Part shown: one piece after another, positions 23,200-34,699 of the stretch
Position numbering within the stretch: position 1 is the stretch's first letter
Layout of the letters: the number at the start of each line of letters is the position of its first letter
Assembly: GCA_050084985.1 (NCBI GenBank)
Contig: JBITNC010000001.1
Coordinates: 38,192,001-38,256,000, forward strand
Direction of reading: 5' to 3'
Source of the DNA: Nageia nagi
Taxonomy: Eukaryota; Pinophyta
DNA length: 64,000 nt
Program-made: the position numbers and the translations under genes
Notes under the pieces: generated by a model
What the model was told of the DNA's origin: nothing
What the model saw: the letters and a program-made list of their open reading frames with translations, nothing else
The model's database searches: none

Positions 23200-25081
23200 A
23201 AAGTTCATTCTTTGATGTATAACTTCTCATCTAATGTTTTTAAAATAAGTTTAATATCTTATTGGGACGCATTAAAATCTTAGCCAATTGATCTTTTATT
23301 ATGATTAAATGGTAAGTATGTGAATTTCTTATTTTAAGGTGAATATCTTGATGATATTTTTGATGAGGTATTTATTTTTTGTTTTACTCTTTAGCATAAT
23401 TTTATGATATGAATGTTTTATTTAGTTAATTTGTAATTTGTTATTTAGTTAAGATCATTTCTTTATAAAATCAAACCTTAAAAGGTATTTTTATTATGAT
23501 CTTAATTTTATGTTTGAATGACAATTAATGATATTATAATTGCTATGATTAAATAGTTTTAATTAATGCTTTAAATTAATATGTGAATGATTCTAACTCC
23601 TTATATCATTCTTTGGGCTTTGTGATCAAAATTTGCATGACTTGATCACTCATGCACAATTTCGACATCACTTCTCATAAGTTAATTTCAATATGTATGT
23701 TTCTCTTAATGTCATGTTATTTATGTTGTATTTGCCAATTTGTTTCCACACCCTTTAATTAATGAATTTTATTTAGGGCAAATTTTAATGATATTAATAT
23801 GGTATGCTTAGTTGCATACTTCTAAATGTACTTTTTTTTAAATGTTATGCTTGAATGCTCTTGTCCCTTATTTCTTAGCACATTAAGGCAATTTAATGAT
23901 TATTATTATGATATAATGGGGCATCTTGAGATATTTGTATTTTTTGAAGGTTCCATTTTTTTTTATCCAATGATGTATGGAGGCTAGTAAGAGACCACAC
24001 CTTCTTCTTTTGATCCTATGTTGCTCTTGGTGGATGTTAACACCTAATTTTTAACCTTTTAGGTATTAGAAATGATTTATTTATTTAATTACATAAATGA
24101 TCTTATCATTGTACAAACTCATCTATCATATGTGCCTAAGGGGGAACCTTAGCACTAGACTTGTTACCTATAAAGGTGGAGAGGTTGTGTATAAGCAATG
24201 ATGACATGATCCTAAATCCTTGATATGTGGTAATATACTTGTGCCATTCTTGATCGGTATTTCTTAATACCACCTATCATATTTGGATTTTATTATACCC
24301 TGAACTCTGCATTCCTATGATCTTTTCCATCTATTCATTCGTGATATTTCGAACATCGAAGGTGAGATGATATCGAGCAAAAGGGCGATACAATTTAGAA
24401 AGGTAACTAGGCGACATCATTGGGATCCTAGCGTTGTTGTTGGGTTGAGGTTGGATTTGTGGCTCCATTCTTCAGGGAAGCTCATCATTCATCCTCTTTT
24501 GATTGAATATCACCTTTCATCGTGAATGGTAAAGTACAAGTTTGTATCTTTCATTAATCCAGTTTGATAGGTCAAGGTCAATTAGGTCATTGCCATCTTT
24601 CATGTCATCATTTACTATTATTTCATGGTTAATTATTTAAATTGAATATGTTGTAAATAACCTTAATTATTATTATTTCGGTTATAAAAATTAGTGAACC
24701 CGACATATCTTACAAACCTTAGAATTTTCATTTTAGGGCATCGCATTTTTTTGTGGAGTCTTGCATTAAAAACCTTAGTTTTTGTTTTCTCTTTGTTTGT
24801 GATAATTCTTTAAATTTTTATTGCTTGAAAGTTGTTAGATTTGAAGAAGATTTATTTTTGTAAATTTTATTTTTTGGAGAAAACCCTAGATTTTGAAGAT
24901 CATTTTGTTCAATATGGTAATTTATAGCATTGCAATTTTTTTTCCAAACCATAGACAAATATAATTAGATTTTTTTTTTGTGATTTTCCAAGGTCTATAA
25001 TTGTATATTTTCCCCACTAGTTGTGCCAAAAACACTAGGGTTTTTGGATAGGACTAATATTGTATCTCAAGTGTTTCAGAC
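23194..25081. other. Noncoding DNA upstream of an orphan gag
   Basis: AT-rich with no open frame of note. By position it may hold the LTR or leader of the gag element at 25082, but I could not find a second copy to define LTR ends. A GGGATCCTAGCGTTGTTGTTGGG stretch near 24429 loosely recalls the TGGCGCCGTTGCCGGGG type of plant PBS; I do not rely on it. Confidence 0.4.
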
Positions 25082-26480
25082 ATGGAACCTGTTGAATTTA
25101 TTACCTTTGTCAATAGCTTTGATGATACTACTAAAGCTAATTTGAAGAGGATGCTTTATGGTAATGGTGGAAGTACACAAAGAAAAGGAGTTCCATCTGA
25201 CTTAAGGGATTCAAATCCCTTATGTTATGATATTTGAAATGAAAGGGCACTTGAACTTCAAGTGGAACCAGAGTTTGATAGATATTTAAGAGAAGGAGAC
25301 CCTATGGCTCATGTCAAGGCATTCGAGATGAAGTTTGAATTAAGGTTTGGACTAAATGATAATTTAATGGCCATGTATTTTCCAACTACTCTTCAAGGCG
25401 ATACTTTAAATTAGTACATCTATTTTCCCTCTAAGTCAATTACTACTTATGCATAGCTCATATCTGAATTCTATATGCTTTTCAAGCATCATACCCCTAG
25501 AAAATTTATTACTACTGATATAATGAATACTAAGCAAAGACCAAATGAGAGATTAGAAAAGTTTGTCAAGAGGTTTCAAAAAACCTGGAGTATGTTAAAA
25601 GAACCTTTGTTGGAAGTACATGTGATTGCTATATTTGTTGAAAATATTTTTTTTGAATTGAAGTTTATAGCTATGGATTATATGGATTTTCCTTTTAATG
25701 ATATTTTACATAGATTGATTCAAAAAGAGTAATGCATGGTGGAAATGGGAAAGTTGAAGTATGATAGTAAGTCAAAAGATCATAAGAAGTATGTTCAAAT
25801 TTATCCAAATCTCTCATATGCATAAAGAAGCTTAGTTACAGATTCTCAAGAATACAAATGTATACCATCATATTTCAGTAGATGAATTTTTAGAAATGAT
25901 CCAACCATGAATAAAAAATATTATAAAAGATAATGTGGTACCAAATAAGGAACATGAGATAGAAAAAGAAGAATCAATTGAGCAAAAAGAACAAGAGTAG
26001 GTTTTAGGGATTGATATATACTTAGGGGAAAGTGAATTGGATGATATCAGTATTTGAAAAGAGTTTATGAGGTTTAGTAGTGAAAAAAGATAAAAAGGAA
26101 TAGAGTGGTACTAATCCATGGAAGAGGAATCCCAACGATGATACTCTACAAATGAAGAAAATTACAAATTAGAAAAAGTTTAGAATATCAACTACATTGA
26201 GATGAGTGAAAGAAGTGAATCATAACCAATAAATATAATTGCAACATTTTCTTAGTATCCAAAGAAGCTAAAGTAGAAGAAGATAAAGAGAAGGTTGAAC
26301 AATAATAGGAAAAGAACAAAGTGTGTAGTAAAAGATAAAGATAATTTTGTACAAATTTCTATGGTAGGTTCAAATTATATGTAAAACTATAAACCTGTTA
26401 CTCTTGTATTAAAGGATATTGATGCTCTTATCCAATTCTTGGAGAAAAAGATCCCCCAATCCAATGGTAAGTTCAAGTAT
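25082..26480 (+). pseudogene. Orphan Ty3/gypsy gag
   Basis: ATG at 25082 opens MEPVEFITFVNSF. Further motifs are NERALELQVEPEFDRYLREG, AHVKAFEMKFELRFG and, at 25540-25730, NERLEKFVKRFQKTWSMLKE. The order (helix-rich N-terminus, FxxxFG-like block, NERLxxFxxRF) matches the capsid part of plant Retrotrans_gag proteins. Several Gln or Trp codons have become TAG or TGA. From 25732 to 26480 the frame decays into a Lys/Glu-rich tail without a zinc knuckle. No protease or RT follows before the repeats at 26522, so this is a gag-only or truncated element. Confidence 0.7.
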
Positions 26481-26521
26481 TGGTCTCCAACTTGATCTTT
26501 TTAATTCATTTAATTATCCTT

Positions 26522-26650
26522 CCCTTGGGTACTTGGAGAAATAAGTACTTGATGATTCTGTTAGTTTATTTTCATCCCTTGGGTACTTAAGGCAATAAGT
26601 ACTAGATGATTCTCATCCCTTTGGTACTTGGGGAAATAAGTACCATGATT
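26522..26650 (+). repeat. About 38-bp imperfect repeat, three copies
   Basis: Units start CCCTTGGGTACTTGG at 26522, CCCTTGGGTACTTAA at 26576 and CCCTTTGGTACTTGG at 26617. Each continues with AATAAGTACT-like sequence. Spacing is 54 and 41 bp. Confidence 0.8.
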
Positions 26651-27597
26651 TTATTTTATGATGATCCTTCTTATTTATTCTTCATGATGTTGATCCTTAT
26701 ACTTTTATAATGATGTGATAATCCTATGATATGATGAGCTAACAAGTTTTTATATAAGAGATATATGTTATGTGTGGAAAAGTGTGTTGTTTTATGATAA
26801 ATACAGGTAATTTTGTTTATGATGTTTTTAGCAGCACCACTCCAATCCTAGAGATGACACTCTATTCCTAAACGGTAAAATGACACTATTTCATAAAATT
26901 ATGATGTCTTGCAATAGGTAACTATGGGTAATGTTTGGTTGTTCCTTACACTTTGGTTATTGATGAAATGATTGATAAAAATAAATATGCTAAAGGTATG
27001 TCCTCTTAAGTGGGGAAACATGTTGGATGTTTATATTTGCTTTATGAATGTTTAATCATTTTTTTTATTATGAATATCTTTTCTATTCATTTAATTAAAC
27101 TTGCAAAAATATTAGTGGAAAATCTCAATGATGTCACTAGGTTCTGAGAAATACCACTACATTATTTAGGTGAAAATCAATCATTTTTTTTATAAAATGG
27201 TAAGTAGAGAAAAAGATCAATGATTCATCAATTTTCTTAAATAGTTATTTCTTAATGATTTTTTCCTCATTTCTTAAAGGTTGATAGTCATGTTATGAAG
27301 TAAGTGCTAAATTCATCACATTTTTCATAAAATATTTTATCATATCATGTTTTTCCTATCATATTTATCATATCATATTTTTTCATACTTTTTTTAATAA
27401 TTAGTAAAAATGTTTTGCACAATATTTATTTTATTTATAACATATTGCTTGTCATATATTTCTTGTCATATCTTGATATATTTTGATTATAAGTGAGTGC
27501 TCTTATTTGTGAAGTGATGCTTATCATAATTGATTTTCCTCATGTCCTATCATATGCTACAAATATTTTTCATATCATATTATTTCTCTTATCTTTG

Positions 27598-27702
27598 GAT
27601 TCCTCTGTAAGGGAGGGTGACTCTTATCATTTGACACCTTTGTAAGGAAGGATCAATCTTATCATTTGGCACCTTTGTAAGGAAGGATGATTCATATCAA
27701 AA
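27598..27702 (+). repeat. 35-bp tandem repeat, three copies
   Basis: Consecutive units at 27598, 27633 and 27668, of the form G(A/G)(C/T)(A/T)CCTYTGTAAGGRAGG followed by a TCTTATCATTT-like tail. The period is exactly 35 bp in all three. Confidence 0.85.
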
Positions 27703-28503
27703 ATTCATGGAAACATGGTGGCTTGGAAATCCAAGATGATTAGTTATATTGACAATCTATCTTCACAACTCTAGGTGGGTAAGTCACCAAGGACAAGTTT
27801 GATATCTTATCATTTACATGATTTTCATATTATAATGTTTAGTATCTATATTTAATATATCTTATGCATAAAACATTTCTTATCAAAAAGTTCTTTTTAG
27901 GTTCTTGTATTCTTTCAAAATAATACTCAAAATTTGGGTAATCTACTATTCTTGATTATTTCATTTACCTTAGTACCCAGAAGTTATGTATATAAGAGTA
28001 CCCAGGATATAAGAGTATCTAGGAAACCTCCATTCTTTTAGAGTCTTCATGTCATGTATTGTTTAAACTTTTTTTCTTCCATTCTTTAGAGTGTTGAGAA
28101 TCATCTTGTAAATAAATCCATTCAAAAATTTTGTTTTTCTTCAATACCTGAGAAATATGTAAAGAAGGTCACCCATATATTCTATCAAAACACTTGTGTT
28201 AACTCTATACTCTTTTACTCCTTAATGACCAGAAGTCTAGAGTACCCAAAAATCATGACATATTCTCCAAATGGACCCAAGAAGTCATGTATTAAAATTA
28301 CCCAAAATTATATTTTTTGCCTTAGAGTCTCTAGGAATCATTAACATGAAGGTCCAAGGCTTGTACATATATGCAAAGTTCAACCTTTGAAAGATGTAAA
28401 TAGAACCCAAAGATTTAAAAGCATCATAATTATCAATCAAAGTAAGTGGGCCCTAAAGAGGATAAAAGGCATTGCAGATTCTTGCAGATCACTAATAGTG
28501 CTC

Positions 28504-28745
28504 AATGATTTCTGGAGATGATGTCACACATTTTTGAGAAAATCAATAGGTATGAAAGAAATCAAAATGCAAATAGTACCTAAGGATTTTAGAGGATGAT
28601 GTCACACACTTTTGAGAAAATCAAAGGGTCTCAAAGAAAACCAAATTATCAATAGAGCTTGATGATTTTTGGAGATGATGTCACACATTTTTGAGAAAAT
28701 CAACAGGTCCCACAGAAAACTAGATCATCAATAAAACCTAAAGGA
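28504..28745 (+). repeat. About 78-bp tandem repeat, three copies
   Basis: Each unit carries GATGATGTCACACA and TTTTGAGAAAATCAA, then a polypurine GAAAGAAAxC stretch. Units start near 28504, 28583 and 28660. Divergence between units is visible but low. Confidence 0.8.
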
Positions 28746-29861
28746 AGAACACAGAGCTTGCTAAGGAAATAGAAGAGTAATTTATGAGAAAGAACACTTG
28801 GGTCCACTTCATCTTAAGTTTTATACCCCTAGGGCCCTATTAATGTGTCAACACCAACTCATTTCCACATAACAGTGGTAGTTCTTCTCGATCTAAGAAA
28901 ACATAATATCTACCAACCAACATTACTCTGATTACTAACATCCATACTCTACATCATCAAGATTGCATAGAAGTAGATGGAGGCTAATAAAATAGATAAT
29001 CAAATCATACCAATCAACATGTAATCAAACAACTATTCAATCTACCATAGTATCACTTTCAATCAATAATAGTGTTAAACTCAATCAACTATAAGGTTTT
29101 AGAAGGAGTAGTTAATGACATGTCAAAAAAATTATAGCTCTATAAACATGATTGATCGAAAGTTACAAATACTCAAAAGATCTAAAAAATTTGGATAGTT
29201 AATATTGATTCAAATTTGTATATTGTACAATCTAGCATAGTTCTAACATTTATGTAAATAACACTGTTGTAGCTATTTTATTAATAATGTATGTTAATGA
29301 GATCTAACCACCTAATAGGGGAGGTAGTTGTATAAATAGCTAAGTTTTAGAAGATAGAAAGGTCGAACATTCTAAAAAATTTACTTGATCTGTAAGAGTA
29401 ATTCACACATGATAATACAAATAGATAATACTTTACCCTCTTACAACAAATGTAGCTATTATTGCTTTTATAAATGTTATGTGTGAAATATTTACTTCAA
29501 ATTATGGCTATGCATTATGATTGCAAGAACCCAAGTTTGAGGTAGTTTACTATTATTGTTCTTGGATATGGATTGTTGCTTGTGTTGCAATGCTTAGGTT
29601 GTAAATTTTTTATTTTAGTTTTTCTTCTATTTATCTCTTTTCTATTACTCTTTACCTTTTTATCTCTTTCCTATTACTTTTGACCTCAAACATAGATAGG
29701 AGCTAGCCTATAACTCGAAGATTGAACAAAATATTTACATGAGTGCATTCCCACCACATTCTGTTCATTCAAGGAACCTATTATTACATGAAGTGGAGAA
29801 CATGACCAAACCAAACCCTTGAGGTTACACTAAAATGATCAATAGTAGCCAGTTCCATTTT

Positions 29862-29880
29862 TGGCATGCCTGCTGGGTCA
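29862..29880 (+). other. PBS-like site of Element D
   Basis: TGGCATGCCTGCTGGGTCA lies 4 bp after the likely LTR end TTCCA. It resembles the array site at 16662. It is not the Met-type PBS used by the other gypsy elements here; the tRNA is unidentified. Confidence 0.5.
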
Positions 29881-30018
29881 TGAGCTAAATTATATATTTA
29901 GTGGGCATTATTAGGTCTGATAACTTTGTATGGTGGGTTATCAATTTGATCCTTTAATATTATAAGGTTATTGTGACCTTATTGGCAAATTTGCTATCAA
30001 CCAATCACTATTTTGACC

Positions 30019-31740
30019 CATGGCACCTCCAAAATGTAGGCTAACTAGAAGTAGTATAAAACATTCTCTAAGATAGCCTAGGTTTCAAGAGCTATCACTT
30101 CTCTACATGAGGATTAGATGAAAAATATCTTAGGTTGCATCACCTTTGATCCCTTTAAGAGCTACCCCTTTGTCATTATATTTGACTCATTCCCAAAAAA
30201 TCCTTCACCTCCTTATGTTCTTCAAGTATGGTTCAACCAACAGACTTCCTTGCTTGGAATAACAATTATCCCTTAGTTGTAGCTACTAATTCACCACCTA
30301 TACCTCAAGTAGCTTTTAAAGTTTTGCCTAAGTATGATGGGTCTGAAAAGATGCCATATGAGCACTATCAAGATGTATCATTGCTTACTTCAAGCTTTGA
30401 TATCACTAATAAAACTCTGATTATAAGGCTATTATCACATTCTTTTGAAGGCAAAGCAGCCGAATTATTTAGGACTCTCACCCCCCAATCTATAAATTCA
30501 TAGGGAGAGTTATGTTAGGCCTTGAATAAAAGATTTTCTATAGATGTAAATTATAGCATATTCCTTACCCTCATAACATTTAACAAAAGGCATCCACATG
30601 AATCTATTAATGATTTTAATATTAGATTTGAAAGAACATGGAAGTCCATACCAACAAGGATAAGACCAACTAATGCTCAAGCCTTGGTATATTATTGAAA
30701 AGCTTTCCTTCCTAACCTTAATATGCTTATTGTTATGTTAGGAGATACATTCTTAGACATTTATCACATGGCTAAAATTGTAGAACATACCTTGGTTTCC
30801 TTTGGTAAAATGTAGCTCAGAATGATCATGCTTGTATTTTCTAGTTTACCTCCTAAGCAAACTCCATAAATAGCTCATCCTAGAGTTCTCACCCTACCAC
30901 CTCCTCCCAAACCTACTATTCAAAATTAGCTACTAGCATTACCTAGTATTACATCTATATGTACTGGTATTGAACCCAAGTCTCAAGAAGAGAAAAGGAT
31001 AAGGTATTTGGAGATAACTATTAAAAATCTATCCAACAATATCACTTTACAAGAAAGGTAGAATCATGGTTTTAACTATAAAAGATACGATAATCAATAT
31101 CAACCAAGATTCTAGCCTAGGGTCAATTAGCCAGAATAGTCTAATCCTCTTAAAGTAATTGAGAATGTTGTTATGATCAATTCTACAAATGGTGCTTCTT
31201 TGGGCATTATAGAATGGTGTCCACCATGTTTAGCTCCTCATTTTCTATATTCATGTGTAGTATATCAACATCAATATTTAGGGTTACATTCTGATTAGAT
31301 GGTAAAACTTACTTTATATCTTGCTACTAACCTCATAATGGTCAACTTTTGGGTTATGAGATTTGCTAGAGAATAAGAAAATTATGTTTAAACTAAAGCA
31401 ACTTCTTCAGCATCCCCATAGCAACCTCAAGCCACTCAGTAGTATCCATCTTCCACTCAAACTCAACCTAAACTTAAAAAAGCTAAGATACCCTTAGCTT
31501 ATCCTTATAACCAACAACATCAAGTCCTGTTTAATCTAAGTACTATTTTGTTGAACTTGAGTACTAGTGCCTCGGATGAAATGAGCCCTGCTTCAATAAG
31601 AAAAGAATTCCTAGACAAGTAAAGACTTGGTACATTGAGATATCCTTTTATCACTAATCATCATAAAGAAAAGGCTACTCAACACTTCAAAGCACATCAG
31701 TAAAATGAACCAAGTAAGTTTATCCCATATGCACCATTTA
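30019..31740 (+). pseudogene. Gag of Element D
   Basis: ATG at 30019 gives MAPPKCRLTRSS, a basic start. The frame 30228-30503 carries ALKVLPKYDG-like capsid sequence (VAFKVLPKYDGSEKMPYEHY, then IIRLLSHSFEGKAAELFRTL), and 30540-30830 continues it with a PHESINDFNIRFERTW block, all features of Retrotrans_gag capsids. The C-terminal part is Pro/Gln-rich (30850-31560). No clear zinc knuckle is visible. Several stops replace likely Gln and Trp codons. Confidence 0.7.
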
Positions 31741-31745
31741 ATATT

Positions 31746-32300
31746 ATGGAAGAATTAAAGAAAACTCTTTCTAGAATGATAATGTTTGATGCATTGAGAA
31801 TACCAGGTCAATTAGACCTTCTACAAGAAGCTTTAAAATTAAGAAATAGTAAAAAGAGGACAAATAAAGAAAATCCTATCTATGTTGTGTCTAAAGTTGT
31901 CCCTCTAGCTCTAATAGGAGTAATTAGATCCCCTCCTTTCTATTTATCCTTAAGATTAGAAGGATGGGTAGTAAACAATTGCATGATTGATACTTGAGCT
32001 TACATAACTATCATTCTAAAAGATATTATAGATGAAATGAAATTATATATTACAAGATGCATTAACAGGGTCATATAGTTGGATTCTTCCTTAGTAGATG
32101 TTGTTAGCAATGTTAAATGTGTTCAAATAACCTTGAATTTCTTTCCTAATATTAGTGTTATCCAAGACATTATTGTTGTTGATCTTCCACCTCTATTTGA
32201 AATCTATCTTTCCAGAGAATTTACTACCAAATTGGGAGGGTATCTAGCCTTAGACTATATTCATCTTTTACTTCCCTTCAAAAATAAATAGGTAAAGATT
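31746..32300 (+). pseudogene. Aspartic protease region, Element D
   Basis: The frame 31746-31997 ends in WVVNNCMIDT, then a TGA, then AYITII. CMIDTxAYITI fits the alDtGA...i active-site loop of Tat and Athila proteases with the Gly codon turned to a stop. The following frame 32079-32291 covers a DVVSNVKCVQITLNFF...IQDIIVVDLPP stretch matching the second half (flap region and the VVDLPPxF end). It lies directly between gag and the RNase H. Confidence 0.65.
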
Positions 32301-32543
32301 CTGAATGAGGGCACTAAAACTATCCATCTCAAGAGGATCAATGAAGTAAATTGCATAAATGATCCATAATTAGTGGAAATATTTGAATATGACACACTAA
32401 GGGAATCACTACTAACAACCAAATTTCTATTAGCCAATGATCTAAATTATCAGATCATAGATGCTAGCATGGGATATTATTATCTATATGAAAAGGTTCA
32501 ACCAGTTTCAATTACTATTGATAGAGAATGAGAGGTATGGATA

Positions 32544-32935
32544 ATGTATTTTGATAGTTCTCGATGCAAACATGAATGTGGAGTTGGGGTTGTACTCAAA
32601 TCTCCTAAAGGGATAACTAAAATATTCTCCTTTTGATTCACATGAACCTATACTAACAATGCTATTGAAATTGAAGCCCTTCATTTAGGGTTATCTAGAG
32701 CAAATAATTTAGGTATTAGATGCCTAATTATCCATGGTGATTCTGAATTAGTCATCAAGTAAGTAAAAAATCAAATTAGTACTAAGCACCATTATTTGAA
32801 TAACTACAAAAATAAAGTGTGGGACTTATTGGAATCATTCTTGGCAATCATTTGGTATCTATTCTTAGGAAGCACAACCAGATAGCTAATGCACTTGCTA
32901 GAAAAGGAGCACATTATAACCTTACACATCATAGA
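32544..32935 (+). pseudogene. Archaeal/plant-type RNase H (extra domain), Element D
   Basis: It starts MYFDSSRCKHECGVGVVLKS and continues with AIEIEALHLGLSRANNLGIR and CLIIHGDSELVIK. The catalytic acids are Asp at 32553 (FDSS), Glu at 32673 (EIEAL) and Asp at 32739 (GDSEL). The Glu-to-Asp spacing is 22 residues, as in RNase HI. A later NQIANALARKGA block (about 32875-32910, frame shifted) matches the C-terminal helix, with Asn where the fourth Asp is common. Two TGA stops lie at about 32634-32650. This is the second RNase H known from Tat elements; here it is upstream of RT. Confidence 0.8.
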
Positions 32936-33369
32936 AGAAGAACTCTCAGGGTCAAAGTGCAATGTAGGCCTTCAATTCTTGATTTTGCAAACTTTTAGTA
33001 GGTATTTGACTCTAATGAGCATATTATTAATTTTCTTATAGATGAAGTAGTGGCTTACATTTTTGGTACTCAAGAGATGTCTGATTATTTTCAAGAATCA
33101 TATGTCATTCAACTAAGAAACAATGTAATACCAAAAGGATTACTCTCTTTTGAAATATTATTTGATTCAGAAGATGTCTTAAAAGGTATTCTTTGGTCAT
33201 CTTGAAGGAGAATTATATTGAGTTAGAGGTAGAACCTAGTAAATTCATAAGAGTTGGTTTAGAATGCTTTGATGTAGAAAAAGCTGCTATGTCTTAGACT
33301 TATCATGAATTTTCTCAGGTGATTGCTTGGACTTATGATGATCTCAATACATATGATAAAAATGTCATC

Positions 33370-34110
33370 CAACATATAGTTGAGCTTCAGCCAGATGCTA
33401 AACCATATAGGCAAAAGCAAAGATCGTAAATCTAAAAATAGAAGAAGCTATAAAATAGGAGTTGATCAAACTTCTTGATTCAAAAATAACTTTTTCAATA
33501 AAGCATTCTTTTTGGGTTACAAATTTAGTTCCTATAAGAAAGAAAAATGGAGAAATTAGACTTTGTGTTGATTTTAGAAATCTAAATAAAGTGTCTCTAA
33601 AAGATAATTATCCTCTCCCTCCTACAGAACAGATCCTACATATAGTAGTTGAAGCCTATTATTTTTCAATGATAGATGGATACTCAAGATTTAATTAGAT
33701 TTGGGTGAAGGATGAAGATAAATTTAAGATAGCATTTATGACTAAATGGGGCACATTTATTTTTTAAAGAATGCCATGTGGTCTTTCTAATGTAGGAACT
33801 ACTTTTCAAAGAGCCATGGATCATGCATTTGGTGAGCTAATAAATAAGATCATGAAATTTGGCATTTCTAAAATATCTAAAATTAATCTTTAAAAAATAC
33901 ATGAAATTTGGCATTTCTATCAGCCTAAAAAAGTTGATTTTTATGGTCAACCAAGGAAAGCTTCTTGGTCATATTATTTCAAAGGAAGGACTAGCAATTG
34001 ATCCAGATAGAGTGAAAGCCATAGAGGTGTTGCCACTTCCATCCAACAAAAAGGCCTTATAGTCATTCTTTGGTCAAATCAATTTTGTTAGGAAATTTAT
34101 TAATAATTTT
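33370..34110 (+). pseudogene. Reverse transcriptase, Element D
   Basis: An RT start (VIQHIVELQPDAKPYRQK) lies at about 33364-33420. The frame 33462-33698 follows with NLVPIRKKNGEIRLCVDFRN, LNKVSLKDNYPLPP and FSMIDGYSRFN; the first palm Asp is kept in MIDGYSRFN. A GTTFQRAMDHAFGELI block follows at about 33796-33845. The YxDD segment that should come next is missing and is replaced by a short direct duplication (33851-33869 and 33899-33918, CATGAAATTTGGCATTTCT). The thumb resumes at FGISISLKKLIF. Confidence 0.8.
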
Positions 34111-34640
34111 TCAGAAATTGTATCACCAATCACTTATATGCTTAAAAAAGATGCTAAATTTTCATGGTCATATGAAGCAAAAATAGCTTTCAAAGAAATA
34201 AAGAAAGCCATAACTGAAGCCCCAATGCTTAAGAATCTTGATATGTCAAAAGATTTCATTATGTATGCACATGGAGGAGACAAGAGCATAGCTACAATCC
34301 TTGCATAGAAATATGACAATAATGAGGAACACCCAATTGCCTTTCATAGTCAAACATTGCATCAACATCAATAGAGGTACTCTTTTATTAAAAAGCAAGT
34401 GTTTTCTATCATGAAAAGGCTTAAAAAGTTTAAGCATTATGTCTCCCAAAATAGAATACTTGTATATACTATTCATTTAGATGTAAGAAGTTACATTATA
34501 CAAGGAGATCTAGGTGAAGGAAAGGCTATATGGATTATCAAGATAATGGAATATGATATAAAAATCAAGCCAATTAAGCTAATCAGAGGTAGGGCTCTAT
34601 GTCAAAATATAGCTAAAGCTTCACATATGATTACTTTTAT
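34110..34640 (+). pseudogene. Degenerate original RNase H, Element D
   Basis: It lies in the usual place after RT. The frame begins FSWSYEAKIAFKEIKKAI and DFIMYAHGGDKSIATIL. The expected catalytic Asp is His (MYAHGG, 34261-34275), the Glu of the KE(L/F) motif is Gln (FIKKQVFSIMK, about 34387-34420), and the Asp of the DH motif is Ile (VYTIHLDV, about 34460-34485). Loss of all three is expected where an extra RNase H does the work. The tail KPIKLIRGRALCQNIA links to integrase. Stops lie at about 34306 and 34370. Confidence 0.75.
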
Positions 34641-34699
34641 GGAAGATGAACAACAACTCAATCAAAAGAGTGATTGGATTAAGCAAATTATTTTTTATT

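Larger units (their letters stand above)
26481..29857. other. Noncoding DNA, probably LTR or leader upstream of Element D
   Basis: No coding domain is present. It holds three separate tandem repeats (listed below). At 29667-29686 it carries TTTCCTATTACTTTTGACCT, 19 of 20 identical to the LTR-end block of the 14-21 kb array, followed 176 bp later by the PBS-like site of Element D. The right part is therefore likely the 5' LTR of Element D, ending near TTCCA at 29857. Its left end is not defined. Confidence 0.5.
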
